DNA from: Coprococcus ammoniilyticus
GTDB taxonomy: Bacteria > Bacillota > Clostridia > Lachnospirales > Lachnospiraceae
Length of the DNA: 64,000 bases
Direction of reading: 5' to 3'
Assembly (NCBI RefSeq): GCF_025567345.1
Contig: NZ_JAOQJS010000002.1
Span: forward strand, 186,001 to 250,000
Under the pieces are notes generated by a model. The model made no database searches, was not told where the DNA came from, and saw nothing but the letters and a program-made list of their open reading frames with translations. Of this stretch, positions 27,288 through 36,348 are shown piece by piece. A program made the position numbers and the translations under genes. The first letter of the stretch is position 1. Each line of letters begins with the position of its first letter.

Positions 27288-28604
27288 ATGAAAGTATTGA
27301 TGGTATCATTGGGCTGCGATAAGAACCTTGTGGACAGTGAGGTAATGCTCGGACTTCTGCATAAGGCAGGACATGAGATCACAAATGATGAACATGAGGC
27401 AGAGGCAGTTGTTATCAATACCTGTGCATTTATCAAAGATGCGCAGGAAGAAAGTATTAATACGATAATAGAATACGGAGAGCTGAAGAAGACAGGATCA
27501 TTAAAGAAGCTGATCGTTACCGGCTGCCTGTCACAGCGGTATAAGGACGATATTCTTGCAGAACTGCCGGAGATTGATACAATTGTCGGAGCTGCAAATT
27601 ATGATGCGATCGTGGATGCAATCGGATCTGAAGAAGAACATTCCTTTGTTACAGATATCAATTATATGCCGGAGGCAGTTGGCGGACGTATCGTTACAAC
27701 CGGAGCTTCAATGGCATATTTAAAGATCGCAGAAGGCTGTGGCAAGATGTGTACTTATTGTGCGATTCCATATATCAGAGGAAAGTACAGAAGTATTCCG
27801 ATGGAACAGCTTCTGGCATCTGCAAAAGAGCTTGCTGCACAGGGAGTAAAAGAACTAATCCTTGTTGCACAGGAAACAACACTCTATGGAGTGGATCTGT
27901 ATGGTGAAAAGACACTTCCGAAATTATTACATGAACTCTGCAAGATCGAGGAAATCCAGTGGATACGTTTGATGTACTGCTATCCGGAGGAGATCACAGA
28001 CGAGCTGATCGATACGATCGCGGAGGAAGAAAAAGTCTGTCATTATCTCGATATACCGATTCAGCATTCAGAAGATCCTGTATTGCGACGCATGGGAAGA
28101 CGTACCTGTAAAAAGGATATTGTAGAATTGATCGCAAAGCTTCGGATCCGGATTCCTGATATTGCGATCCGTACAACGCTGATCGCAGGATTTCCCGGTG
28201 AAACAGAAGCGGATCATGAAGCGCTTATGGAGTTTGTGAATGAGTCGGAATTTGACCGCCTGGGTGTGTTTACATATTCACCGGAGGAAGGGACTCCGGC
28301 AGCATCATTTCCTGATCAGATTGAAAATGAGGTTGCAGAAAAATGGCGGGATGATATAATGGCATTGCAGCAGGAAGTATCATACGACAAGAATCAGGAG
28401 CTGCTTGGCAAGAGTCTTACAGTACTGATCGAAGGCTATGTTGCAGAAGACGATGTATATGTCGGAAGAACTTATCGGGATGCGCCCGATGTAGATGGTA
28501 TGGTATTTGTTGATGCACCGTATGAGCTGATGTCCGGCACCTTTGTACAGGTTCGGATCACAGATGCAAATGAATATGATCTGACAGGGGAGATGATAGA
28601 ATGA
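27288..28604 (+). CDS. rimO: Ribosomal protein S12 methylthiotransferase RimO
   Basis: A 438-residue radical-SAM methylthiotransferase that modifies an Asp of ribosomal protein S12. The N-terminal UPF0004 domain has cluster cysteines in SLGCDKNLVDSE, NTCAFI and TGCLSQR. The radical-SAM motif is CGKMCTYCAIP (CxxxCxxC, about residues 150-157). A C-terminal TRAM domain begins near 375. The SLGCDKNLVDSE signature points to RimO more than MiaB. Its stop overlaps the pgsA start in an ATGA junction. Confidence 0.95.
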   Translation: MKVLMVSLGCDKNLVDSEVMLGLLHKAGHEITNDEHEAEAVVINTCAFIKDAQEESINTIIEYGELKKTGSLKKLIVTGCLSQRYKDDILAELPEIDTIVGAANYDAIVDAIGSEEEHSFVTDINYMPEAVGGRIVTTGASMAYLKIAEGCGKMCTYCAIPYIRGKYRSIPMEQLLASAKELAAQGVKELILVAQETTLYGVDLYGEKTLPKLLHELCKIEEIQWIRLMYCYPEEITDELIDTIAEEEKVCHYLDIPIQHSEDPVLRRMGRRTCKKDIVELIAKLRIRIPDIAIRTTLIAGFPGETEADHEALMEFVNESEFDRLGVFTYSPEEGTPAASFPDQIENEVAEKWRDDIMALQQEVSYDKNQELLGKSLTVLIEGYVAEDDVYVGRTYRDAPDVDGMVFVDAPYELMSGTFVQVRITDANEYDLTGEMIE

Positions 28605-29131
28605 ATTTACCAAACAAATTAACAATATTGAGAGTTATAATGATTCCATTTTTTGTTGTGTTTATGTATCTTGATTTTGCAGCAGCCAAATGGATTGCGC
28701 TTGGTATCTTTATCGCTGCAGCGATCACGGATACATTAGATGGACAGATCGCAAGAAGATGTAATCTGGTCACAACATTTGGAAAATTCATGGATCCGTT
28801 AGCAGACAAGCTTCTGGTATGTTCTGCAATGATCGCACTGGTCGATCAGGGACGGATTCCTGCATGGATCGTTATTATCATCATTGCGAGAGAATTTATC
28901 ATTAGCGGATTCCGGCTGATTGCAGCAGAAAAGGGTGTTGTTATTGCGGCTGGTATCTGGGGCAAATTAAAGACTGTTGTCCAGATGGTCATGGTTTGTT
29001 TCCTGATCGGTAATCTTGGTGGAAAAGTGATATTTGTAATCGAACAGGTGCTGATCTACGCTGCACTTGTATTAACGATCATTTCACTGATCGATTATCT
29101 GGTATCAAACAAAAATGTCCTGAAGGATTAA
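28601..29131 (+). CDS. pgsA: CDP-diacylglycerol-glycerol-3-phosphate 3-phosphatidyltransferase
   Basis: A 176-residue membrane enzyme making phosphatidylglycerol phosphate, the first committed step to PG. The CDP-alcohol phosphotransferase motif DG-x2-AR-x8-G-x3-D-x3-D is seen in TLDGQIARR, then FGKFMDPLADK. The N-terminal NLPNKLTILR is typical of PgsA. About five membrane helices are present. The ATG overlaps the stop of rimO by four bases, so the two are translationally coupled. A terminator hairpin lies about 55 bases downstream. Confidence 0.95.
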   Translation: MNLPNKLTILRVIMIPFFVVFMYLDFAAAKWIALGIFIAAAITDTLDGQIARRCNLVTTFGKFMDPLADKLLVCSAMIALVDQGRIPAWIVIIIIAREFIISGFRLIAAEKGVVIAAGIWGKLKTVVQMVMVCFLIGNLGGKVIFVIEQVLIYAALVLTIISLIDYLVSNKNVLKD

Positions 29132-29186
29132 TATAAAGTTAAAAGCTGTATAGTTATGAACAACTAACTACAAAACAGACAATTAT

Positions 29187-29240
29187 GGGGAAAATGGGGT
29201 ATTTTCTGACAATTACTTCCACTTTCCCCTTTTGTTTTTT
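29187..29240 (+). terminator. Intrinsic terminator after pgsA
   Basis: GGGGAAAATGG (29187-29197) pairs with CCACTTTCCCC (29219-29229) with one mismatch, followed by a T-rich run. Confidence 0.75.
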
Positions 29241-29310
29241 AAGTAAAAATAGCAGGGATGCCCGATTGTTAAAAAGTGCTGAAAAAACTGTGTCGTAATG
29301 ATAATTTTAC

Positions 29311-29339
29311 TTGAAATAAATTCGTAAAGGCTTTACAAT
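29311..29339 (+). promoter_or_regulatory. Promoter of the sodium-pump decarboxylase operon
   Basis: TTGAAA (29311-29316), exactly 17 bases, then TACAAT (29334-29339), about 68 bases before the first gene. Confidence 0.75.
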
Positions 29340-29406
29340 AAAATCGGCATAAATTTGGAATTACTTTTATGTAACTCCTAAAAATAAATTTAATGGAGGA
29401 CTAGAA

Positions 29407-30819
29407 ATGAGCAACAAACTCACCCTGTCAGCAAGCGATAGAATTAATGCATTGCTTGATGACGCAAGCTTTGTTGAAATCGGTGCTTATGTGAAAGCAA
29501 GAAATACTGATTTTAACATTCAGGATAAGGATACTCCAAAAGATGGTGTTATCACCGGATATGGTGTTATCAATGGCAATTTAGTGTATGTATACAGTCA
29601 GGACGCTAAAGTTTTAGGCGGTTCTGTTGGTGAGATGCATGCTAAGAAGATTGCAAAAATTTATGATATGGCTATGAAGATGGGTGCACCTGTCATCGGT
29701 ATGATCGACTGTGCAGGACTCAGACTTCAGGAAGCTACAGATGCACTGAATGCATTTGGTGAAGTATATGGCAAGCAGGTTATGGCTTCAGGTGTTATTC
29801 CTCAGATCACAGCTGTTTTTGGTGCATGTGGCGGCGGTGCTTCCCTTGTTCCATCATTATCAGACTTCACTTTCATGACAAAGGAAGGTGCAAAGTTATT
29901 TGTAAATTCTCCAAACGCTTTAGCAGAGAACAATATTACAAAGTTAGATACTTCCGCAGCTGATTATGTAAGTGAGAATACAGCAAATGTAGATGGTGTA
30001 TTTGAGACAGAAGAAGAATTACTTGGTATGATCCGTGCATTGGTTGAGGTTCTTCCAAGCTGTAATCTGGACGACAAGGAAGCTTCTGCAAATGACAATC
30101 CAAACAGAATTATCCCAAATCTTGATTCTTACAAGAACGATCCAAGAGCAGTGATCCAGAATATTGCCGATGATTCTCTTGTGCTTGAGATGAAGAAGGA
30201 ATATGCAGGAGATGTTGTTACAGCTCTGATCCGTATGGATGGTATCACAGTTGGATGTGTTGGTAATCAGGAAGATACGATCACAACAGCGGGTGCATAT
30301 AAAGCAGAAGAATTTGTAGATTTCTGTGATGCATTTAACATTCCTGTTCTTACACTTGTAAATGTAACAGGTTTTGCTGCAACAGTTGAAGAAGAGAAGA
30401 CCATCTCAAAGGCTCTTGCAAAACTTACAAATGCATATGCAGATGCAACAGTTCCAAAGGTTACGGTTGTTATGGACAAGGCCTATGGAACAGCATATAC
30501 GGTTATGAACTCCAAGGCAATCGGAGCTGATATGGTATATGCATGGCCGGATGCAGTGATCGGTACTATGGATCCTGAGATGGCAGTTAAGATCATGTAT
30601 GAAGATGAACTTGCAGCAGCAGACGACAAGCTTGCCTTCATCAAGGAGAAGAAAGCAGAATATGTTGCAGCTCTTTCAGGAGCAGCTTCGGCAGCATCCA
30701 GAGGATATATCGATGATATCATCGAGCCTGATGCTACAAGAAAGAGAGTGATCGCAGCGATCCAGATGCTCCTTTCAAAGGAAGAGATGAGACCTTATAA
30801 GAAACACGGTACTATATAA
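29407..30819 (+). CDS. Carboxyltransferase subunit (MmdA/12S type)
   Basis: A 470-residue carboxyl transferase-domain protein related to methylmalonyl-CoA decarboxylase alpha, the transcarboxylase 12S subunit and propionyl-CoA carboxylase beta. Oxyanion-forming glycine stretches are visible in the N half (GMIDCAGLRLQE, FGACGGGASLVPSLSDF) and the C half (TLVNVTGFAATVEEE, KAYGTAYTVM). It would move CO2 between an acyl-CoA and carboxybiotin. It is first in a five-gene operon with OadG, biotin carrier, OadB and an OadA-like protein. The substrate is not certain: methylmalonyl-CoA is most likely, with other acyl-CoAs possible. It is somewhat short for the family (about 510). Confidence 0.88.
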   Translation: MSNKLTLSASDRINALLDDASFVEIGAYVKARNTDFNIQDKDTPKDGVITGYGVINGNLVYVYSQDAKVLGGSVGEMHAKKIAKIYDMAMKMGAPVIGMIDCAGLRLQEATDALNAFGEVYGKQVMASGVIPQITAVFGACGGGASLVPSLSDFTFMTKEGAKLFVNSPNALAENNITKLDTSAADYVSENTANVDGVFETEEELLGMIRALVEVLPSCNLDDKEASANDNPNRIIPNLDSYKNDPRAVIQNIADDSLVLEMKKEYAGDVVTALIRMDGITVGCVGNQEDTITTAGAYKAEEFVDFCDAFNIPVLTLVNVTGFAATVEEEKTISKALAKLTNAYADATVPKVTVVMDKAYGTAYTVMNSKAIGADMVYAWPDAVIGTMDPEMAVKIMYEDELAAADDKLAFIKEKKAEYVAALSGAASAASRGYIDDIIEPDATRKRVIAAIQMLLSKEEMRPYKKHGTI

Positions 30820-30835
30820 AAGGAGTGACAACTAA

Positions 30836-31768
30836 ATGAAGAAAAAATTATTATTAATAGTTTCTATGTTAGCTGTTACTTTTATGTTTGCCGGATGTAG
30901 TGCTTCTGATGATAACGGAGTAAAATTTGCTTATAACGATCAGGAGATCGCTCAGGTAGCAAAAGATGCCTGTGAGACATATCAGAAATATGCAAGCGCA
31001 GATGAGACCTATAACTATGTTATAGAAGCAGGCGAGGATGCAGGGGTTTCTGAAAATGAGATAGAAGCAGTCAAGTCATTCCGTAATATCGGTGATGAGT
31101 GCGGTGAGTTTAAAGATTTTACAGGTGAATACAAGATTACAGAGACAGAAGGAAATGTAATCGTTACTCTTTATGCTGACTGTACAGAAAAAGAAGCGTT
31201 GATCAAGGTAACATTTGTAGACAACAGTGCAACATATAACTTACAGAGATATCAGTTAATGAATCAGTATGGTTACAGTGAAGAGCAGGCTGATGAAGCC
31301 CTTTCTTCACAGGGTATGTACCCATATAAGTCAACTGATGTTGAGATTGCAGCAAACATGACATTTGAAGATAAGATGAAGGCAGCCGGAACCAACACCC
31401 TGATCGGTATGGCAACTGTATTCGTTGTTCTTATCTTTATATCATTTATCATCTATCTGTTAAAATTTGTTCCCGGCTTCTTTGATAAAGAAGCAAAAGC
31501 AGCCAAGAAGGCAGCTAAAAAAGCAGAAGAAGCAGCTAAGGCAGAGCCTGTTGCTGAGACAAAGGAAGAAGATGCAGGATCTGCACCGGCAGGACAGATT
31601 GTTGACATCGTTAAAACAGAAACAGGTGAAAGCGTAATGAATGATTCTGAACTGGTTGCAGTTATCACAGCCGCAGTTGCTGCTGCATCAGCAGGACAGA
31701 ATGCATATACAACGTATCCAAGCAAAGATAAGCTTGTGACACGTCCGATCAGACGTATTAAGAGATAA
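30836..31768 (+). CDS. Lipoprotein-OadG fusion, gamma/delta subunit of the sodium pump
   Basis: This 310-residue protein starts with a lipoprotein signal (KKKLLL, then MFAGC with Cys21). An exported domain of about 165 residues with acidic stretches follows. A single membrane helix lies at about 188-210, then a cytoplasmic Ala/Lys/Glu-rich linker. The C-terminal segment DSELVAVITAAVAAASAG is typical of OadG/MmdD subunits that tether the carboxyltransferase to the membrane pump. OadG proteins are usually about 80-120 residues, so the exported lipoprotein domain is an addition of unknown role. The ORF lies 16 bases after the carboxyltransferase gene. Confidence 0.85.
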   Translation: MKKKLLLIVSMLAVTFMFAGCSASDDNGVKFAYNDQEIAQVAKDACETYQKYASADETYNYVIEAGEDAGVSENEIEAVKSFRNIGDECGEFKDFTGEYKITETEGNVIVTLYADCTEKEALIKVTFVDNSATYNLQRYQLMNQYGYSEEQADEALSSQGMYPYKSTDVEIAANMTFEDKMKAAGTNTLIGMATVFVVLIFISFIIYLLKFVPGFFDKEAKAAKKAAKKAEEAAKAEPVAETKEEDAGSAPAGQIVDIVKTETGESVMNDSELVAVITAAVAAASAGQNAYTTYPSKDKLVTRPIRRIKR

Positions 31769-31786
31769 TAATAGGAGGATATATCG

Positions 31787-32170
31787 ATGAAGAATTATAG
31801 AATTACAGTAAATGGTACATCATATGATGTTTCAGTTGAAGAATTAGCAGGTGGCGTTGCCCCTGTAGCAGCACCAGTTGCAGCAGCTCCTGTAGCAGCA
31901 CCGGCACCAGCGGCAGCACCGGCACCAGCACCGGCAGCTAAGTCAGCGGGCGCAGGTTCCATTAAGGTTGCTTCTCCGATGCCTGGCAAAATCCTTGATG
32001 TTAAGGCAAATGTTGGTGATGCAGTTAAGAAGGGACAGGTTATTCTGATCCTTGAAGCTATGAAGATGGAAAACGAAGTTGTTGCTCCGGAAGATGGTAC
32101 AGTAGCAAGCATCGACGTTGCATCAGGTGCAACTGTTGAAGCAGGAGATACATTAGCAACTCTGAACTAA
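31787..32170 (+). CDS. Biotin carrier protein of the decarboxylase complex
   Basis: A 127-residue protein made of a short N-terminal segment (KNYRITVNGTSYDVSVEE), an Ala/Pro-rich flexible linker (about residues 27-58), and a C-terminal biotinyl domain. The acceptor Lys is in EAMKMEN (near residue 93). It shuttles the carboxyl group from the carboxyltransferase to OadB. The linker DNA (about 31865-31937) is a GCA/CCG-rich repetitive tract, common in such carriers and prone to length change. AGGAGG precedes the ATG. Confidence 0.95.
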   Translation: MKNYRITVNGTSYDVSVEELAGGVAPVAAPVAAAPVAAPAPAAAPAPAPAAKSAGAGSIKVASPMPGKILDVKANVGDAVKKGQVILILEAMKMENEVVAPEDGTVASIDVASGATVEAGDTLATLN

Positions 32171-32208
32171 TGCTGTACTTGTATAAATCTGATAGGAGGA
32201 ACGACTAA

Positions 32209-33339
32209 ATGAGTAGTATAGTTGACGTATTGTCAAATTTAGCAAATCAGACAGGTTTTGCAAGTCTTGACTGGAAAAATTACGTTATGATCCTTGTAGC
32301 GTTCGTTTTCATGTTCCTTGCAATTAAGTTTGGTTTTGAGCCACTTCTTCTGGTACCAATCTCATTTGGTATGTTACTTGTTAACATGTTTCCAGATATA
32401 ATGGCAGAAGGCGGATTATTACATTACTTCTACATGTTGGATGAATGGAGTATTCTTCCTTCACTGATCTTCATGGGTGTAGGTGCCATGACAGATTTTG
32501 GCCCGTTGATCGCAAACCCTGCAAGCTTTCTTCTTGGAGCTGCAGCACAGTTCGGTATCTACGGCGCATATTTCCTTGCTTTCCTGATGGGATTCAATGG
32601 TAAGGAAGCAGCAGCTATTTCTATTATCGGTGGTGCAGATGGTCCTACATCTATCTTCCTTGCCGGTAAACTCGGAATGGGTGGTACATTACTTGGACCA
32701 ATCGCAGTAGCAGCATATTCTTATATGTCACTGGTTCCGATCATCCAGCCACCTATTATGAAAGCACTTACAACAAAGAAAGAGCGCCTGGTCAGAATGC
32801 CACAGCTTCGTCCTGTAACCAAGCTGGAAAAGATTCTTTTCCCGATTATCGTTACAGTCGTAGTTGTTCTGATCCTTCCTACAACAGCACCACTGGTTGG
32901 TATGCTGATGTTAGGTAACCTGTTCCGTGAGTGTGGTGTTGTAAAACAGCTTACAGAGACAGCATCCAATGCTATGATGTATATCGTAGTTATCTTACTT
33001 GGTACATCTGTTGGTGCAAGTACAAGTGCAGAAGCTTTCTTAAAGATCAGTACTTTAAAGATCGTATTACTTGGTCTGATCGCATTTGCATTCGGTACAG
33101 CAGCCGGTGTATTATTTGGTAAGTTAATGTGTCTGGTAACAAAGGGTAAGGTTAATCCGCTGATTGGTTCAGCCGGTGTATCTGCCGTACCTATGGCAGC
33201 CAGAGTTTCTCAGAAGGTAGGTTCCCAGTATGATCCTACGAACTTCCTTCTGATGAATGCAATGGGACCAAATGTTGCAGGTGTTATCGGTACAGCAGTT
33301 GCAGCAGGAACATTCCTTGCAATCTTTAATGTACAGTAA
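32209..33339 (+). CDS. Sodium-pumping decarboxylase beta subunit (OadB/MmdB/GcdB)
   Basis: A 376-residue polytopic membrane protein that decarboxylates carboxybiotin and uses the energy to export Na+. Conserved motifs include IIGGADGPTSIF, whose Asp is the Na+/carboxybiotin site in the family, a second-half AGVSAVPMAARVSQ segment and NAMGPNVAGVIGTAVAAG at the C-terminus. The length matches MmdB/GcdB, without extra domains. AGGAGG precedes the ATG. It is fourth in the operon. Confidence 0.95.
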   Translation: MSSIVDVLSNLANQTGFASLDWKNYVMILVAFVFMFLAIKFGFEPLLLVPISFGMLLVNMFPDIMAEGGLLHYFYMLDEWSILPSLIFMGVGAMTDFGPLIANPASFLLGAAAQFGIYGAYFLAFLMGFNGKEAAAISIIGGADGPTSIFLAGKLGMGGTLLGPIAVAAYSYMSLVPIIQPPIMKALTTKKERLVRMPQLRPVTKLEKILFPIIVTVVVVLILPTTAPLVGMLMLGNLFRECGVVKQLTETASNAMMYIVVILLGTSVGASTSAEAFLKISTLKIVLLGLIAFAFGTAAGVLFGKLMCLVTKGKVNPLIGSAGVSAVPMAARVSQKVGSQYDPTNFLLMNAMGPNVAGVIGTAVAAGTFLAIFNVQ

Positions 33340-33378
33340 TGATCATAATCATATGAGAATATATTCAGGAGGTTCGAA

Positions 33379-34785
33379 ATGGCAGAAAAGAAACCGGTTA
33401 AGATTACCGAAACTGTATTACGTGATGCGCATCAGTCACTGATCGCTACCCGTATGACAACAGAACAGATGCTTCCAATCATCGATAAGATGGATAAGGT
33501 TGGATATCATTCTGTTGAGTGCTGGGGTGGTGCTACATTCGATGCATGTCTCAGATTCCTTAAGGAAGATCCATGGGAGAGACTTAGAAAATTAAGAGAT
33601 GGTTTTAAGAATACAAAGCTTCAGATGTTATTCAGAGGTCAGAACATTCTTGGTTACCGTCATTATGCAGATGATGTAGTTGAATATTTTGTTCAGAAGT
33701 CAATCGCAAACGGTATTGACATTATCAGAATTTTCGACTGCTTAAATGATATCAGAAACCTTGAAACTGCTGTTAAAGCATGTAACAAGGAAAAAGGTCA
33801 TGCACAGGTTGCACTTTCCTATACATTAGGTGATGCTTATACACTTGATTACTGGAAAGATATGGCTAAGAGAATTGAGGATATGGGTGCAGATTCTATC
33901 TGTATCAAGGATATGGCAGGTCTTCTTGTTCCATATAAGGCAACAGAACTTGTTCAGGCATTAAAGGAAGGTTCTTCCCTTCCAATCCAGCTTCACACAC
34001 ACTATACATCAGGTGTAGCTTCCATGACATACATGAAGGCTGTTGAAGCAGGATGTGATATCATTGATACAGCAATTTCACCATTAGCACTTGGTACAAG
34101 CCAGCCTGCAACAGAAGTTATGGCTAAGACATTTGAAGGCACACCATATGATCCTGGATTTGATCAGAACCTTCTCGCTGAGATCGCTGATTACTTCAGA
34201 CCATTAAGAGAAGAGTGGATTAAGTCCGGTCTTCTGAATCCAAAGGTTCTTGGTGTTAATGTTAAGACATTATTATATCAGGTACCAGGTGGTATGTTAT
34301 CAAACCTTGTATCACAGTTAAAGGAAATGAACGCAGAAGACAAGTTTGAACAGGTTCTGGAAGAAGTTCCTAGAGTTCGTAAAGACTTCGGTGAACCACC
34401 TCTTGTTACACCATCCAGTCAGATCGTTGGTACTCAGGCTGTATTAAATGTTGTTACAGGCGAGAGATACAAGATGTGTACAAAGGAAGCAAAGGCACTT
34501 GTTGCTGGTGAGTATGGTCAGTCTGTAAAGCCGGTTGATCCAGAAGTTAGAAAGAAAGTAATCGGTGATCAGGAGCCTATCACATGTCGTCCTGCTGATC
34601 TTCTTGAAAATGAGCTTGGTAAGATCGAGAAAGAAATGATCCAGTATAAGGAACAGGATGAAGATGTATTAACATATGCATTGTTCCCACAGGTTGCTGT
34701 TGATTTCTTCAAGTTAAGAGAAGCAAAGAAGACAAAGGTTGATGCAACACTTGTAAACAAAGAGGATAAGGCATATCCGGTATAA
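33379..34785 (+). CDS. Oxaloacetate decarboxylase alpha-like / transcarboxylase 5S-type subunit
   Basis: A 468-residue carboxyltransferase with an HMGL-like barrel and the conserved C-terminal PYC/OADA domain. Metal- and substrate-site motifs are TVLRDAHQSL (Asp), RIFDCLND, the carbamylated Lys in CIKDMAG and the HTHYTSG His pair. It lacks the C-terminal biotinyl domain of full-length OadA (about 590 residues), so it must use the separate carrier in the operon. That layout resembles the 5S subunit of propionibacterial transcarboxylase. Likely substrates are oxaloacetate/pyruvate. AGGAGG precedes the ATG. Confidence 0.92.
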   Translation: MAEKKPVKITETVLRDAHQSLIATRMTTEQMLPIIDKMDKVGYHSVECWGGATFDACLRFLKEDPWERLRKLRDGFKNTKLQMLFRGQNILGYRHYADDVVEYFVQKSIANGIDIIRIFDCLNDIRNLETAVKACNKEKGHAQVALSYTLGDAYTLDYWKDMAKRIEDMGADSICIKDMAGLLVPYKATELVQALKEGSSLPIQLHTHYTSGVASMTYMKAVEAGCDIIDTAISPLALGTSQPATEVMAKTFEGTPYDPGFDQNLLAEIADYFRPLREEWIKSGLLNPKVLGVNVKTLLYQVPGGMLSNLVSQLKEMNAEDKFEQVLEEVPRVRKDFGEPPLVTPSSQIVGTQAVLNVVTGERYKMCTKEAKALVAGEYGQSVKPVDPEVRKKVIGDQEPITCRPADLLENELGKIEKEMIQYKEQDEDVLTYALFPQVAVDFFKLREAKKTKVDATLVNKEDKAYPV

Positions 34786-34833
34786 GATTATAAAGTGTTA
34801 TGTCGTTTGAAAAATGACATATGCAGGTATACT

Positions 34834-34880
34834 ATGGGAAGAGCAGACTGGTGGTATCCGGTCTGTATCTTCCCATGTTT
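34834..34880 (+). terminator. Terminator of the sodium-pump operon
   Basis: ATGGGAAGA..AGAC (34834-34847) pairs with GTCT..TCTTCCCAT (34861-34875), followed by GTTTATAT. A second small hairpin (TATGTC/GACATA) lies just upstream near 34800-34822. Confidence 0.65.
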
Positions 34881-34955
34881 ATATCATGAATTTTGTTATC
34901 TGTCAGATATAGCAGAGGCAGGGGATTGTTTTGAGTAGAGGTCTAGAGAAATATC

Positions 34956-36338
34956 ATGAATAAGAAGAAATATGTGAACCGGAATTATCTTACAACAACG
35001 AGAATTATAGCACTGGGCTTTCTGATTACAGTTATTGTAGGAACAATATTATTATCATTGCCGATTGCATCTGCAAACGGAACATGGACAGATCTTCTGA
35101 CGGCTGCGTTTACATCGACGACATCCGTATGTGTGACAGGTCTGGTAGTCGTTGATACATTTTCCTATTGGAGTTTGTTTGGTAAAGGTGTGATATTAAT
35201 TTTGATCCAGATCGGCGGACTTGGAATCGTTTCGATCATCACACTGTTTATGTTGTTATTAAGAATGAAGATAACCTTGAAAAGTACAATGCTGTTGCAG
35301 GATGCATTTAACCTGAACAGCAAGCAGGGACTTTTGAAGTTTACGATAAAAGTAATAAAAGGAACATTTCTGATCGAAGGGATCGGAGCACTTATTTACA
35401 GTTTTTATTATTGCAGAGAATACGGATTTTTAAAGGGAATCTGGTTTTCGGTATTTCATGCTGTTTCAGCATTTTGTAATGCCGGTATCGACATTATGGG
35501 TGCGGACAGTCTGATTTCATACCATTCCAATCTTTTGATGATGCTGAATACGTCGTTTCTGATCATTATGGGCGGAATCGGATTTATTGTATGGTGGGAT
35601 ACGGTTGAAGCGTTTCGAAGAATCCGTACAAAGAGATGCAGTATCCGGTCGGCATGGAATGGCGTTCATTTGCAGACGAAGATCGCGATTTTTATGACAT
35701 TGCTGTTATTGATCGGCGGTACAATTGTTATCTATTTCCTTGAACGTTCCAATCCGGACACTCTTGGTAATTTATCCGAAAAAGACCGGATATTAAATGC
35801 TTTTTTTCAGTCGGTAACATTTCGTACGGCGGGATTTGCTGCAGTATCTCAGGTGGCACTTCGACCGGTGACAGCTTTCTTTGGAGTGCTTCTTATGATG
35901 ATTGGCGGTTCTCCGGTTGGAACGGCAGGAGGAATGAAGACCGTAACCATCGCAGTTATTTTCTATACCTTTGCTGCCATGATCAGAAACCATGAGGATA
36001 CAGAGGTTTTCAAGAGAAGCATTCCGGTATCCGTTGTAAAAAAAGCAGTTGCAATTGTATTCTTAAGTATGAGTACAATATTTATTATGACGATATTATT
36101 GCTGGCTACAAATGATGTGAATCTGCTGGATGCTCTGTATGAAGTGGCAAGTGCCGTCTGCACAGTTGGCTTATCCAGAAATCTGACTCCTGTTTTGAAC
36201 ACGGCAGGAAAGATCATTATTATAATCTGTATGTATATTGGACGAGTTGGACCGATATCTATGGTGGTAGCATTTAATACACAAAACGGAAAACATCGGC
36301 TTCTTCATTATCCGGAAGAAGATGTGATCGTTGGATAA
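34956..36338 (+). CDS. TrkH/KtrB-type potassium transporter
   Basis: A 460-residue membrane protein of the Trk/Ktr/HKT superfamily. Four pore-loop repeats with selectivity Gly residues are visible: STTSVCVTGL, SAFCNAGID, FRTAGFA and SAVCTVGLSR. It imports K+ driven by the membrane potential or Na+. The cytosolic RCK partner follows 10 bases downstream. The length suits KtrB. The RBS is weak (GAGG well upstream), so an alternative start is possible. The preceding 170-base gap does not show a recognisable ydaO c-di-AMP riboswitch. Confidence 0.92.
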   Translation: MNKKKYVNRNYLTTTRIIALGFLITVIVGTILLSLPIASANGTWTDLLTAAFTSTTSVCVTGLVVVDTFSYWSLFGKGVILILIQIGGLGIVSIITLFMLLLRMKITLKSTMLLQDAFNLNSKQGLLKFTIKVIKGTFLIEGIGALIYSFYYCREYGFLKGIWFSVFHAVSAFCNAGIDIMGADSLISYHSNLLMMLNTSFLIIMGGIGFIVWWDTVEAFRRIRTKRCSIRSAWNGVHLQTKIAIFMTLLLLIGGTIVIYFLERSNPDTLGNLSEKDRILNAFFQSVTFRTAGFAAVSQVALRPVTAFFGVLLMMIGGSPVGTAGGMKTVTIAVIFYTFAAMIRNHEDTEVFKRSIPVSVVKKAVAIVFLSMSTIFIMTILLLATNDVNLLDALYEVASAVCTVGLSRNLTPVLNTAGKIIIIICMYIGRVGPISMVVAFNTQNGKHRLLHYPEEDVIVG

Positions 36339-36348
36339 GGAGGAAAGT

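Noticed and set aside
31865..31937. GCA/CCG-rich repetitive DNA
   Set aside because: It encodes the Ala/Pro linker of the biotin carrier, a normal feature of the family, so it is not a separate repeat element.
34786..34955. c-di-AMP (ydaO) riboswitch before the potassium transporter
   Set aside because: The gap holds two simple hairpins but not the long conserved ydaO structure.
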